From positions 2,790,001 to 2,854,000 of the forward strand of contig BSYQ01000003.1 in the NCBI GenBank assembly GCA_030272585.1: a stretch of DNA of 64,000 bases, given 5' to 3'. The stretch comes from Bryopsis sp. KO-2023 (Eukaryota; Chlorophyta; Ulvophyceae; Bryopsidales; Bryopsidaceae). A program made the translations under genes and the position numbers. Below the pieces are notes generated by a model. That model worked only from the letters and a program-made list of their open reading frames with translations, was not told where the DNA came from and searched no databases. This document shows, in pieces, positions 30,879-43,476 of this stretch (position 1 is the stretch's first letter; each line of letters begins with the position of its first letter).

Positions 30879-33800
30879 TTGTCGGGGTATCAGGTTACTC
30901 GTCGTCCATTATTGCAGACATCATAAATAAAAACTTTCGTCAGAAAAGCCTCAGCGTGAGCAAAGGTCCTTGCTGAAAAAAGGAGTTGGTCTGTGAGTGA
31001 GCTTTGTGGTTTGTGGTGCACGGGGAAATTGAGGATTGTTTTTCGTGGACGACTATTCCTTGTCCTGTTTGTTAGTCCAAGACCAAGACCACGTACTTCC
31101 TTTTTTCTTTTTCTGTCCCGCAGATCGTTCGTTTTGGTGTCCCGCAGATCGTTCGCTTTGGTGTCCTCCAGTCACGACGAGTGTCGACCACCCACGCCGG
31201 AGTGGCGACCTTTTCAGCGACCACGACTTGTTTTGATTACCCTTTCGTTCGTGTCAACACGTAGTGGCGCTCTCTTTCTCTGTCCGACTCCGCCACGAGT
31301 GTTTCTGTCGCCTTTCACTGTTCCACTTTGGGACAAAGGCACCCAGTGGCCAACTGTGCCGACAAATCAACTCGAGTCCTTCCTTGCACACAATAGCGAA
31401 CGCCCTTTGTCAAAAAGTACTGACGTCCAAGTTTATACCCAGCACTAACGACGTTTTCTACTTTTACCAAGACGTCAGGAAGTCAAAATCCTTCCCACAA
31501 CGACTCAATCGACTCAGCCAGCACGCACCCAACACGCGACTGACACAACTCTTCACGATGGCAAGCCGCAAGAGCGAAAAAACAGACCCCCAAGAGCCAA
31601 AGTTCCGCTGGTCGAAAAAAGTTGTTACTTGAAAGATGGTACAGATCTCGCTGAAAAAAACAGATGGCTTTTCGATTCTTGCCTTCAGTTGGGTGTTATC
31701 GTCGCATCAAAAACGATGGTCTGGTCGACAAGAACGACTCCAAAATATATCTGGACACCCAAGGGGCTCTCTTTTCGACCAGGCCACCGGTTTCGACACC
31801 GACAAGAGGTTTCTGGGCGCGAGGAAAACATCCTCACTGAGCTTCTTTGTATGTTGGGTGCTGCAGTGTTTGCTGACATGTGTACTCAGACAGATCGCAG
31901 TTCTCTGGTACCAAACACATTGGTGGAGGGATTCGTTGAGACTGATGTGGCTTTCGCAACCCAAAAGGATGCTATGGAGAGTGTTACGTCTGGGCTTTCT
32001 TCACTTGAATCGAAGTTGCTTTCGGCGGAAGCACAGTTATCGCGATATGAGGTGGCTTTGACACGTGTGGATGCTTTGCCAACAACTGAAGAGACCATCT
32101 CCTTGCGATCCGAATGGATCAGTGAGATGAACACTCAACAGGCTTTGTTGACAACATTGCGCGCTACAGTTGCATTGGCCGATCTTGCATCTGGTGTGGC
32201 TGATGGTGAGCGGTCAGGGTCAGCCCCCCCAAGTGTGGCTTCTAGTCGATCTCTGATGGGGGAGATGCCTGCTGCTGGTACATCGTGGCCTAATTATGTC
32301 ACATTACATGCTTCTGTGCTTGCGCAAGGACGTCGTTTCATAGAGTCACGGGCTGAGTTAAAAATGCTTTACTCGCATGTGGATTTGTAAGAGGGCTTGC
32401 CATCGTCTCGGGAGGTGGTTGATGCACGTTCTCATTTGAACACCCAGATATCGGGGTCTGTCTCTTCTTATAAGCTTGCTAGGGATGAGTACTTCAGGAG
32501 TCGTTTTATTTGTACCGGAATGCGTTGAAGTTTTGGAATCGACTGATGCAATTGCCGGCGACGCATCCCACGCGGGCGATGCTGTTCTGGTTGCGTGGTC
32601 AGCCGGATTCTCGGCGTTCTTGGTGGGTCCAGTTTCGTGATATGGTGAGACGCTCTGTTCCACAGTTCGATGGGTTTGTGGAGGTGGACGTGGCGACCTG
32701 GGCGCGTGCCTACAAGGCAGATATTGTGGGTCAGTTGCGTTCTCGACATCCGCGTATCGTGGCGTATTACAATCGGTTCAAACCGACGTTTTGTTACACG
32801 AACGCGTTGTCTTCTTTTACGGATTTGGGTTTGCGTACGACTTGGGTGCGTTTTCGGGCTCGTCTTCACGGTTTGGAGATCGATGCTGTGGACTTGAGTG
32901 ATAGAGACGTGCCTTTGAACGAGAGGTATTGTCCGTTCTGTTTGGATGCTGGGGTTTCGACGCCTGAAAACGAGGTGCATTTTCTTTTTGCTTGTCCGCT
33001 TTATGTGCGGTTGCGTGTGAACTCGGTCGTGGAAGAGAGTCGTGGCTCTCTGTTTCGTTTGTTTAATTGTCCGGGGCAGGTTCGTGTGGCTGTTCATATT
33101 CGCCGGGCGCTCGCCTTGCGTAGGGAGTGGTTGGACGCTCGCTCGTTGTGAGCTTGTAGCGACTGGTGGTGTTTGTTTTTCGTTGTTCTGGATGTTTCGT
33201 TTGATGGGGAAGTTGATGTTCTTTGTTGTTTGCTCTGTTTGTTGGGCGCTCGCTATGGTTTTCTGAGTTGGAAGCGACCGATTCTTGTGTTTGGTTTTAT
33301 GTTTTGACGTTTGGGCTCTTTCTTGAGTTTCGATTGGGGATTTCTGGTTTCAGAGACGTTGGAGATCTTTTTTTGTTTTAGGAGATTTTGTTCATGTAGG
33401 AGTTGATTACATTCAGAGGCTTTTGCCTTGCTTCGAACGTTGGGACACGCTTCACTCATGTATGTCGTTGCAACAGGGCGGTTTGCCCTACGCAACTTGT
33501 AATTCTGTTTCTGTTTCTGAGTCGGTCACGATTGGAAACGTTAGATGAACATTTGTTTCATCAATATGGTGATGAGAGCGTGTGGGAATATCCAGATGGT
33601 TATTTGGAGGTTCTTTGCTCTGAGGAGGATTGAGTTCTGGGTTTGGATGATGAGTTCTAGTCCTACACTCGGGACGTTTTGTGGACGTTTGTGTTCTTGG
33701 TTATTTTTTCGTTGTCGGGCGCTCGCTTTGGTCTTCTGTGTTTGCAGCGACCGATTCTGGTGTTTGTGGTGCTTTTGTTTCGAGGTTTGGGCTCTTTCTC

Positions 33801-34135
33801 GAGTCTCGATCGGGTATTTCAGGTTTCAGAGATGTAAGAGATCTTTTTATTTTTAGGACATTTCGTTTTTTAGGAGATGCATACAGAAAGAGGCTTTTGC
33901 CTTGCTTCCAACGTTGGGACAACGATTCACTCATGTATGTCGTTGCAACAGGGCGGTTTGCCCTACGCAACTTGTAATTCTGTTTCTGTTTCTGTTTCAC
34001 CCCCAGCTTTTGTGCCAACATGAACAACGGTTCATCGGGTTGGTTGATGATCATTTCCATCGCATCCGCCTTTTGTTTTTCGGGCACCACCTCCGATTCC
34101 AAAATTGCATGAAGTCCCCCCCCGATTTGCCCGTC
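30879..34135 (+). repeat. Array unit U4 (uninterrupted, 3257 bp)
   Basis: Complete copy with the frameshifted orphan allele (ATG 31558). Its embedded LINE-A is at 32504-33518 and has the variant cattgtagg-type change (catgtaggag at ~33394), shared only with U5. Confidence 0.9.
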
Positions 34136-37100
34136 TTGTCGGGGTATCAGGTTACTCGTCGTCCATTATTGCAGACATCATAAATAAAAACTTTCGTCAG
34201 AAAAGCCTCAGCGTGAGCAAAGGTCCTTGCTGAAAAAAGGAGTTGGTCTGTGAGTGAGCTTTGTGGTTTGTGGTGCACGGGGAAATTGAGGATTGTTTTT
34301 CGTGGACGACTATTCCTTGTCCTGTTTGTTAGTCCAAGACCAAGACCACGTACTTCCTTTTTTCTTTTTCTGTCCCGCAGATCGTTCGTTTTGGTGTCCC
34401 GCAGATCGTTCGCTTTGGTGTCCTCCAGTCACGACGAGTGTCGACCACCCACGCCGGAGTGGCGACCTTTTCAGCGACCACGACTTGTTTTGATTACCCT
34501 TTCGTTCGTGTCAACACGTAGTGGCGCTCTCTTTCTCTGTCCGACTCCGCCACGAGTGTTTCTGTCGCCTTTCACTGTTCCACTTTGGGACAAAGGCACC
34601 CAGTGGCCAACTGTGCCGACAAATCAACTCGAGTCCTTCCTTGCACACAATAGCGAACGCCCTTTGTCAAAAAGTACTGACGTCCAAGTTTATACCCAGC
34701 ACTAACGACGTTTTCTACTTTTACCAAGACGTCAGGAAGTCAAAATCCTTCCCACAACGACTCAATCGACTCAGCCAGCACGCACCCAACACGCGACTGA
34801 CACAACTCTTCACGATGGCAAGCCGCAAGAGCGAAAAAACAGACCCCCAAGAGCCAAAGTTCCTCTGGCTGGTCGAAAAAAGTTGTTACTTGAAAGATGG
34901 TACAGATCTCGCTGAAAAAAACAGATGGCTTTTCGATTCTTGCCTTCAGTTGGGTGTTATCGTCGCATCAAAAACGATGGTCTGGTCGACAAGAACGACT
35001 CCAAAATATATCTGGACACCCAAGGGGCTCTCTTTTCGACCAGGCCACCGGTTTCGACACCGACAAGAGGTTTCTGGGCGCGAGGAAAACATCCTCACTG
35101 AGCTTCTTTGTATGTTGGGTGCTGCAGTGTTTGCTGACATGTGTACTCAGAGAGATCGCAGTTCTCTGGTACCAAACACATTGGTGGAGGGATTCGTTGA
35201 GACTGATGTGGCTTTCGCAACCCAAAAGGATGCTATGGAGAGTGTTACGTCTGGGCTTTCTTCACTTGAATCGAAGTTGCTTTCGGCGGAAGCACAGTTA
35301 TCGCGATATGAGGTGGCTTTGACACGTGTGGATGCTTTGCCAACAACTGAAGAGACCATCTCCTTGCGATCCGAATGGATCAGTGAGATGAACACTCAAC
35401 AGGCTTTGTTGACAACATTGCGCGCTACAGTTGCATTGGCCGATCTTGCATCTGGTGTGGCTGATGGTGAGCGGTCAGGGTCAGCCCCACCAAGTGTGGC
35501 TTCTAGTCGATCTCTGATGGGGGAGATGCCTGCTGCTGGTACATCGTGGCCTAATTATGTCACATTACATGCTTCTGTGCTTGCGCAAGGACGTCGTTTC
35601 ATAGAGTCACGGGCTGAGTTAAAAATGCTTTACTCGCATGTGGATTTGTAAGAGGGCTTGCCATCGTCTCGGGAGGTGGTTGATGCACGTTCTCATTTGA
35701 ACACCCAGATATCGGGGTCTGTCTCTTCTTATAAGCTTGCTAGGGATGAGTACTTCAGGAGTCGTTTTATTTGTACCGGAATGCGTTGAAGTTTTGGAAT
35801 CGACTGATGCAATTGCCGGCGACGCATCCCACGCGGGCGATGCTGTTCTGGTTGCGTGGTCAGCCGGATTCTCGGCGTTCTTGGTGGGTCCAGTTTCGTG
35901 ATATGGTGAGACGCTCTGTTCCACAGTTCGATGGGTTTGTGGAGGTGGACGTGGCGACCTGGGCGCGTGCCTACAAGGCAGATATTGTGGGTCAGTTGCG
36001 TTCTCGACATCCGCGTATCGTGGCGTATTACAATCGGTTCAAACCGACGTTTTGTTACACGAACGCGTTGTCTTCTTTTACGGATTTGGGTTTGCGTACG
36101 ACTTGGGTGCGTTTTCGGGCTCGTCTTCACGGTTTGGAGATCGATGCTGTGGACTTGAGTGATAGAGACGTGCCTTTGAACGAGAGGTATTGTCCGTTCT
36201 GTTTGGATGCTGGGGTTTCGACGCCTGAAAACGAGGTGCATTTTCTTTTTGCTTGTCCGCTTTATGTGCGGTTGCGTGTGAACTCGGTCGTGGAAGAGAG
36301 TCGTGGCTCTCTGTTTCGTTTGTTTAATTGTCCGGGGCAGGTTCGTGTGGCTGTTCATATTCGCCGGGCGCTCGCCTTGCGTAGGGAGTGGTTGGACGCT
36401 CGCTCGTTGTGAGCTTGTAGCGACTGGTGGTGTTTGTTTTTCGTTGTTCTGGATGTTTCGTTTGATGGGGAAGTTGATGTTCTTTGTTGTTTGCTCTGTT
36501 TGTTGGGCGCTCGCTATGGTTTTCTGAGTTGGAAGCGACCGATTCTTGTGTTTGGTTTTATGTTTTGACGTTTGGGCTCTTTCTTGAGTTTCGATTGGGG
36601 ATTTCTGGTTTCAGAGACGTTGGAGATCTTTTTTTGTTTTAGGAGATTTTGTTCATGTAGGAGTTGATTACATTCAGAGGCTTTTGCCTTGCTTCGAACG
36701 TTGGGACACGCTTCACTCATGTATGTCGTTGCAACAGGGCGGTTTGCCCTACGCAACTTGTAATTCTGTTTCTGTTTCTGAGTCGGTCACGATTGGAAAC
36801 GTTAGATGAACATTTGTTTCATCAATATGGTGATGAGAGCGTGTGGGAATATCCAGATGGTTATTTGGAGGTTCTTTGCTCTGAGGAGGATTGAGTTCTG
36901 GGTTTGGATGATGAGTTCTAGTCCTACACTCGGGACGTTTTGTGGACGTTTGTGTTCTTGGTTATTTTTTCGTTGTCGGGCGCTCGCTTTGGTCTTCTGT
37001 GTTTGCAGCGACCGATTCTGGTGTTTGTGGTGCTTTTGTTTCGAGGTTTGGGCTCTTTCTCGAGTCTCGATCGGGTATTTCAGGTTTCAGAGATGTAAGA

Positions 37101-37396
37101 GATCTTTTTATTTTTAGGACATTTCGTTTTTTAGGAGATGCATACAGAAAGAGGCTTTTGCCTTGCTTCCAACGTTGGGACAACGATTCACTCATGTATG
37201 TCGTTGCAACAGGGCGGTTTGCCCTACGCAACTTGTAATTCTGTTTCTGTTTCTGTTTCACCCCCAGCTTTTGTGCCAACATGAACAACGGTTCATCGGG
37301 TTGGTTGATGATCATTTCCATCGCATCCGCCTTTTGTTTTTCGGGCACCACCTCCGATTCCAAAATTGCATGAAGTCCCCCCCCGATTTGCCCGTC
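34136..37396 (+). repeat. Array unit U5 (uninterrupted, 3261 bp)
   Basis: Complete copy with the undeleted orphan allele, hence 4 bp longer. Embedded LINE-A at 35765-36779, with catgtaggag at ~36655 as in U4. Confidence 0.9.
34815..35651 (+). CDS. Orphan unit protein, intact allele (278 aa, unknown)
   Basis: ATG 34815 (context ttcacgATGG) to TAA 35649-35651. I do not recognise the family. Residues ~1-90 are mixed alpha/beta and rich in Lys/Trp (EPKFLWLVEK, TPKYIWTPKGLSF) and could be a small DNA-binding or winged-helix-like fold. Residues ~100-240 are Glu/Ser/Leu-rich and probably coiled coil. No signal peptide or membrane segment. The frame stays open for ~40 codons beyond the TAA up to an embedded LINE-A and then continues behind it, so the ancestral protein may have been ~350 aa. 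Intact again in U7. Confidence 0.6.
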   Translation: MASRKSEKTDPQEPKFLWLVEKSCYLKDGTDLAEKNRWLFDSCLQLGVIVASKTMVWSTRTTPKYIWTPKGLSFRPGHRFRHRQEVSGREENILTELLCMLGAAVFADMCTQRDRSSLVPNTLVEGFVETDVAFATQKDAMESVTSGLSSLESKLLSAEAQLSRYEVALTRVDALPTTEETISLRSEWISEMNTQQALLTTLRATVALADLASGVADGERSGSAPPSVASSRSLMGEMPAAGTSWPNYVTLHASVLAQGRRFIESRAELKMLYSHVDL

Positions 37397-38358
37397 TTGT
37401 CGGGGTATCAGGTTACTCGTCGTCCATTATTGCAGACATCATAAATAAAAACTTTCGTCAGAAAAGCCTCAGCGTGAGCAAAGGTCCTTGCTGAAAAAAG
37501 GAGTTGGTCTGTGAGTGAGCTTTGTGGTTTGTGGTGCACGGGGAAATTGAGGATTGTTTTTCGTGGACGACTATTCCTTGTCCTGTTTGTTAGTCCAAGA
37601 CCAAGACCACGTACTTCCTTTTTTCTTTTTCTGTCCCGCAGATCGTTCGTTTTGGTGTCCCGCAGATCGTTCGCTTTGGTGTCCTCCAGTCACGACGAGT
37701 GTCGACCACCCACGCCGGAGTGGCGACCTTTTCAGCGACCACGACTTGTTTTGATTACCCTTTCGTTCGTGTCAACACGTAGTGGCGCTCTCTTTCTCTG
37801 TCCGACTCCGCCACGAGTGTTTCTGTCGCCTTTCACTGTTCCACTTTGGGACAAAGGCACCCAGTGGCCAACTGTGCCGACAAATCAACTCGAGTCCTTC
37901 CTTGCACACAATAGCGAACGCCCTTTGTCAAAAAGTACTGACGTCCAAGTTTATACCCAGCACTAACGACGTTTTCTACTTTTACCAAGACGTCAGGAAG
38001 TCAAAATCCTTCCCACAACGACTCAATCGACTCAGCCAGCACGCACCCAACACGCGACTGACACAACTCTTCACGATGGCAAGCCGCAAGAGCGAAAAAA
38101 CAGACCCCCAAGAGCCAAAGTTCCGCTGGTCGAAAAAAGTTGTTACTTGAAAGATGGTACAGATCTCGCTGAAAAAAACAGATGGCTTTTCGATTCTTGC
38201 CTTCAGTTGGGTGTTATCGTCGCATCAAAAACGATGGTCTGGTCGACAAGAACGACTCCAAAATATATCTGGACACCCAAGGGGCTCTCTTTTCGACCAG
38301 GCCACCGGTTTCGACACCGACAAGAGGTTTCTGGGCGCGAGGAAAACATCCTCACTGA

Positions 38359-39227
38359 ACTTTTTTTGAAACAGAAACAGAAACAGAAATTACATGTTGC
38401 GAAGGGCCAATCCGCCCTGTTGCAACCACATACAATGTCTCAGCCATGTCCAAAAGTCCACAGAAGATGAAGTCTCCAATAAAACCCCAGTACAATCAAC
38501 GAGAGACCCATCACTAAGGAATCAATGTATCAGAAAGTATTGCCAAAAAACGTTCCCAAGAAAAAGAAACCCGGAACACCAAGCAACAACCAAAAGGAGA
38601 GCGAAAACTACTGTCAAACGCCCACCACAAACGACCAACAAACAAAACGAAACAAACAAACAAAAACCACGTCACGGCTGAGCCTCAAGCCACTGAGCTC
38701 GAAAATCCAACGCCCGACGAAGGTAAACAGCCACCCGATACTGACCCGCAAATTGAACAAACGACGCAACGAAAACCCCGATTCAGACACAACCGATCCC
38801 ACACGCAAACCAGAATACAACGGACAAAAGAACAGGAAATGCCGCTCGTTCTCAGCCGTCCTGTTGCCTTGCGACAAACAATAAGGACAGAAACGCTCGT
38901 GCAAAGGCACATCCCTCCGTAGCAGATCCGCCACGTCGATCTCCAAACCGTGCAAACGCGCACGAAAACGCACCCACACTGTCCGCAGCCCCACATCCTC
39001 GAAAGAAGACAGCGCCCTCGAGTAGCCGAACACCGGCTTGAACACGTTGTAAAACGCAACAATACGAGGATGTCCCGAACGAAGACGAGCCACAATGTCC
39101 GCCTTATACGCCGCGGTCCACGACGCAAGGTCCACTTCTCCAGATCCATCGAATCCAGGAGCAAATCGGCGCACCATATCCTTGAACAAAACCCACCAAG
39201 AGCGCTGAGAGACCGTGGCTTCCGATT
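38359..39227 (-). mobile_element. 5'-truncated LINE-B with 52-bp target duplication
   Basis: 869-bp antisense LINE-B (3' UTR and last ~190 codons of ORF2) in the orphan gene. The flanks are 52-bp direct repeats, 38307-38358 and 39228-39279, running from ggtttcgacaccg to catcctcactga. This is much longer than the 6-11 bp seen at the other LINE insertions here. Confidence 0.85.
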
Positions 39228-39942
39228 GGTTTCGACACCGACAAGAGGTTTCTGGGCGCGAGGAAAACATCCTCACTGAGCTTCTTTGTATGTTGGGTGC
39301 TGCAGTGTTTGCTGATATGTGTACTCAGACAGATCGCAGTTCTCTGGTACCAAACACATTGGTGGAGGGATTCGTTGAGACTGATGTGGCTTTCGCAACC
39401 CAAAAGGATGCTGTGGAGAGTGTTACGTCTGGGCTTTCTTCACTTGAATCGAAGTTGCTTTCGGCGGAAGCACAGTTATCGCGATATGAGGTGGCTTTGA
39501 CACGTGTGGATGCTTTGCCAACAACTGAAGAGACCATCTCCTTGCGATCCGAATGGATCAGTGAGATGAACACTCAACAGGCTTTGTTGACAACATTGCG
39601 CGCTACAGTTGCATTGGCCGATCTTGCATCTGGTGTGGCTGATGGTGAGCGGTCAGGGTCAGCCCCACCAAGTGTGGCTTCTAGTCGATCTCTGATGGGG
39701 GAGATGCCTGCTGCTGGTACATCGTGGCCTAATTATGTCACATTACATGCTTCTGTGCTTGCGCAAGGACGTCGTTTCATAGAGTCACGGGCTGAGTTAA
39801 AAATGCTTTACTCGCATGTGGATTTGTAAGAGGGCTTGCCATCGTCTCGGGAGGTGGTTGATGCACGTTCTCATTTGAACACCCAGATATCGGGGTCTGT
39901 CTCTTCTTATAAGCTTGCTAGGGATGAGTACTTCAGGAGTCG

Positions 39943-40794
39943 TTTTATTTGTACCGGAATGCGTTGAAGTTTTGGAATCGACTGATGCAATTGCCGGCGA
40001 CGCATCCCACGCGGGCGATGCTGTTCTGGTTGCGTGGTCAGCCGGATTCTCGGCGTTCTTGGTGGGTCCAGTTTCGTGATATGGTGAGACGCTCTGTTCC
40101 ACAGTTCGATGGGTTTGTGGAGGTGGACGTGGCGACCTGGGCGCGTGCCTACAAGGCAGATATTGTGGGTCAGTTGCGTTCTCGACATCCGCGTATCGTG
40201 GCGTATTACAATCGGTTCAAACCGACGTTTTGTTACACGAACGCGTTGTCTTCTTTTACGGATTTGGGTTTGCGTACGACTTGGGTGCGTTTTCGGGCTC
40301 GTCTTCACGGTTTGGAGATCGATGCTGTGGACTTGAGTGATAGAGACGTGCCTTTGAACGAGAGGTATTGTCCGTTCTGTTTGGATGCTGGGGTTTCGAC
40401 GCCTGAAAACGAGGTGCATTTTCTTTTTGCTTGTCCGCTTTATGTGCGGTTGCGTGTGAACTCGGTCGTGGAAGAGAGTCGTGGCTCTCTGTTTCGTTTG
40501 TTTAATTGTCCGGGGCAGGTTCGTGTGGCTGTTCATATTCGCCGGGCGCTCGCCTTGCGTAGGGAGTGGTTGGACGCTCGCTCGTTGTGAGCTTGTAGCG
40601 ACTGGTGGTGTTTGTTTTTCGTTGTTCTGGATGTTTCGTTTGATGGGGAAGTTGATGTTCTTTGTTGTTTGCTCTGTTTGTTGGGCGCTCGCTCTGGTTT
40701 TCTGAGTTGGAAGCGACCGATTCTTGTGTTTGGTTTTATGTTTTGACGTTTGGGCTCTTTCTTGAGTTTCGATTGGGGATTTCTGGTTTCAGAG
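39943..40794 (+). mobile_element. Unit-embedded LINE-A (U6), recombined tail
   Basis: Embedded LINE-A whose 3' UTR passes at ggtttcagaga into the diverged LINE tail (40795-40955). Its own hairpin and the gene's displaced C-terminus are gone. Confidence 0.8.
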
Positions 40795-41106
40795 ATGTAA
40801 GAGATCTTTTTATTTTTAGGACATTTCGTTTTTTAGGAGATGCATACAGAAAGAGGCTTTTGCCTTGCTTCCAACGTTGGGACAACGATTCACTCATGTA
40901 TGTCGTTGCAACAGGGCGGTTTGCCCTACGCAACTTGTAATTCTGTTTCTGTTTCTGTTTCACCCCCAGCTTTTGTGCCAACATGAACAACGGTTCATCG
41001 GGTTGGTTGATGATCATTTCCATCGCATCCGCCTTTTGTTTTTCGGGCACCACCTCCGATTCCAAAATTGCATGAAGTCCCCCCCCGATTTGCCCGTCTT
41101 GTCGGG

Positions 41107-41847
41107 AAACAAGGAAACAAGGATTACAAGTTGCGTAGGGCAAACCGCCCTGTTGCAACGACATACATGAGTGAATCGTGTCCCAACGTTCGAAGCAAGG
41201 CAAAAGCCTCTGAATGTAATCAACTCCTAAATGAACAAAATCTCCTAAAACAAAAAAGTTCCAACGTCTCTGAAACCAGAAATCCCCAATCGAAACTCAA
41301 GAAAGAGCCCAAACGTCAAAACATAAAACCAAACACAAGAATCGGTCGCTTCCAACTCAGAAACCCGGAGCGAGCGCCCAACAAACAAAGCAAACAACGA
41401 AGAACACCAACTTCCCCATCAAACGAAACATCCAGAACAACGAAAAACAAACACCACCAGTCGCTACAAGCCCACTACGAACGAGCGTCCAACCACTCCC
41501 TACGCAAGGCGAGCGCCCGGCGAATATAAACAGCCACACGAACCTGCCCCGGACAATTAAACAAACGAAATAGAGAGCCACGACTCTCTTCCACGACCGA
41601 GTTCACACGCAACCGCACATAAAGCGGACAAGCAAAAAGAAAATGCACCTCGTTTTCAGGCGTCGAAACCCCAGCGTCCAAACAAAACGGACAATACCTC
41701 TCGTTCAAAGGCACGTCTCTATCACTCAAGTCCACAGCATCGATCTCCAAACCGTGAAGACGAGCCCGAAAACGCACCCAAGTCGTACGCAAACCCAAAT
41801 CCGTAAAAGAAGACAACGCGTTCGTGTAACAAAACGTCGGTTTGAAC
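41107..41847 (-). mobile_element. 5'-truncated LINE-A, antisense
   Basis: 741-bp copy with a tail of CAAGGAAA-type repeats, flanked by a perfect 8-bp duplication ttgtcggg at 41099-41106 and 41848-41855. The empty site (ttgtcggggtatc) is present at every other unit boundary. Carries the last ~124 codons of ORF2 on the minus strand. Confidence 0.9.
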
Positions 41848-42526
41848 TTGTCGGGGTATCAGGTTACTCGTCGTCCATTATTGCAGACATCATAAATAAA
41901 AACTTTCGTCAGAAAAGCCTCAGCGTGAGCAAAGGTCCTTGCTGAAAAAAGGAGTTGGTCTGTGAGTGAGCTTTGTGGTTTGTGGTGCACGGGGAAATTG
42001 AGGATTGTTTTTCGTGGACGACTATTCCTTGTCCTGTTTGTTAGTCCAAGACCAAGACCACGTACTTCCTTTTTTCTTTTTCTGTCCCGCAGATCGTTCG
42101 TTTTGGTGTCCCGCAGATCGTTCGCTTTGGTGTCCTCCAGTCACGACGAGTGTCGACCACCCACGCCGGAGTGGCGACCTTTTCAGCGACCACGACTTGT
42201 TTTGATTACCCTTTCGTTCGTGTCAACACGTAGTGGCGCTCTCTTTCTCTGTCCGACTCCGCCACGAGTGTTTCTGTCGCCTTTCACTGTTCCACTTTGG
42301 GACAAAGGCACCCAGTGGCCAACTGTGCCGACAAATCAACTCGAGTCCTTCCTTGCACACAATAGCGAACGCCCTTTGTCAAAAAGTACTGACGTCCAAG
42401 TTTATACCCAGCACTAACGACGTTTTCTACTTTTACCAAGACGTCAGGAAGTCAAAATCTTTCCCACAACGACTCAATCGACTCAGCCAGCACGCACCCA
42501 ACACGCGACTGACACAACTCTTCACG

Positions 42527-43363
42527 ATGGCAAGCCGCAAGAGCGAAAAAACAGACCCCCAAGAGCCAAAGTTCCTCTGGCTGGTCGAAAAAAGTTGTTA
42601 CTTGAAAGATGGTACAGATCTCGCTGAAAAAAACAGATGGCTTTTCGATTCTTGCCTTCAGTTGGGTGTTATCGTCGCATCAAAAACGATGGTCTGGTCG
42701 ACAAGAACGACTCCAAAATATATCTGGACACCCAAGGGGCTCTCTTTTCGACCAGGCCACCGGTTTCGACACCGACAAGAGGTTTCTGGGCGCGAGGAAA
42801 ACATCCTCACTGAGCTTCTTTGTATGTTGGGTGCTGCAGTGTTTGCTGATATGTGTACTCAGACAGATCGCAGTTCTCTGGTACCAAACACATTGGTGGA
42901 GGGATTCGTTGAGACTGATGTGGCTTTCGCAACCCAAAAGGATGCTATGGAGAGTGTTACGTCTGGGCTTTCTTCACTTGAATCGAAGTTGCTTTCGGCG
43001 GAAGCACAGTTATCGCGATATGAGGTGGCTTTGACACGTGTGGATGCTTTGCCAACAACTGAAGAGACCATCTCCTTGCGATCCGAATGGATCAGTGAGA
43101 TGAACACTCAACAGGCTTTGTTGACAACATTGCGCGCTACAGTTGCATTGGCCGATCTTGCATCTGGTGTGGCTGATGGTGAGCGGTCAGGGTCAGCCCC
43201 ACCAAGTGTGGCTTCTAGTCGATCTCTGATGGGGGAGATGCCTGCTGCTGGTACATCGTGGCCTAATTATGTCACATTACATGCTTCTGTGCTTGCGCAA
43301 GGACGTCGTTTCATAGAGTCACGGGCTGAGTTAAAAATGCTTTACTCGCATGTGGATTTGTAA
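42527..43363 (+). CDS. Orphan unit protein, intact allele (U7)
   Basis: 278 codons from ATG 42527 to TAA 43361-43363, the second intact copy of the gene described at 34815-35651. The leader upstream has the same probable intron. Whether any copy is transcribed cannot be seen from the sequence. Confidence 0.6.
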   Translation: MASRKSEKTDPQEPKFLWLVEKSCYLKDGTDLAEKNRWLFDSCLQLGVIVASKTMVWSTRTTPKYIWTPKGLSFRPGHRFRHRQEVSGREENILTELLCMLGAAVFADMCTQTDRSSLVPNTLVEGFVETDVAFATQKDAMESVTSGLSSLESKLLSAEAQLSRYEVALTRVDALPTTEETISLRSEWISEMNTQQALLTTLRATVALADLASGVADGERSGSAPPSVASSRSLMGEMPAAGTSWPNYVTLHASVLAQGRRFIESRAELKMLYSHVDL

Positions 43364-43476
43364 GAGGGCTTGCCATCGTCTCGGGAGGTGGTTGATGCAC
43401 GTTCTCATTTGAACACCCAGATATCGGGGTCTGTCTCTTCTTATAAGCTTGCTAGGGATGAGTACTTCAGGAGTCG

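Larger units (their letters stand above)
37397..41847 (+). repeat. Array unit U6, with three rearrangements
   Basis: Contains an antisense LINE-B insertion (38359-39227), a deletion of about 0.48 kb at ~40795 that fuses the LINE-A 3' UTR to the diverged LINE tail, and an antisense LINE-A (41107-41847) next to the unit end. Orphan ATG 38076 with the 4-bp deletion. Confidence 0.85.
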
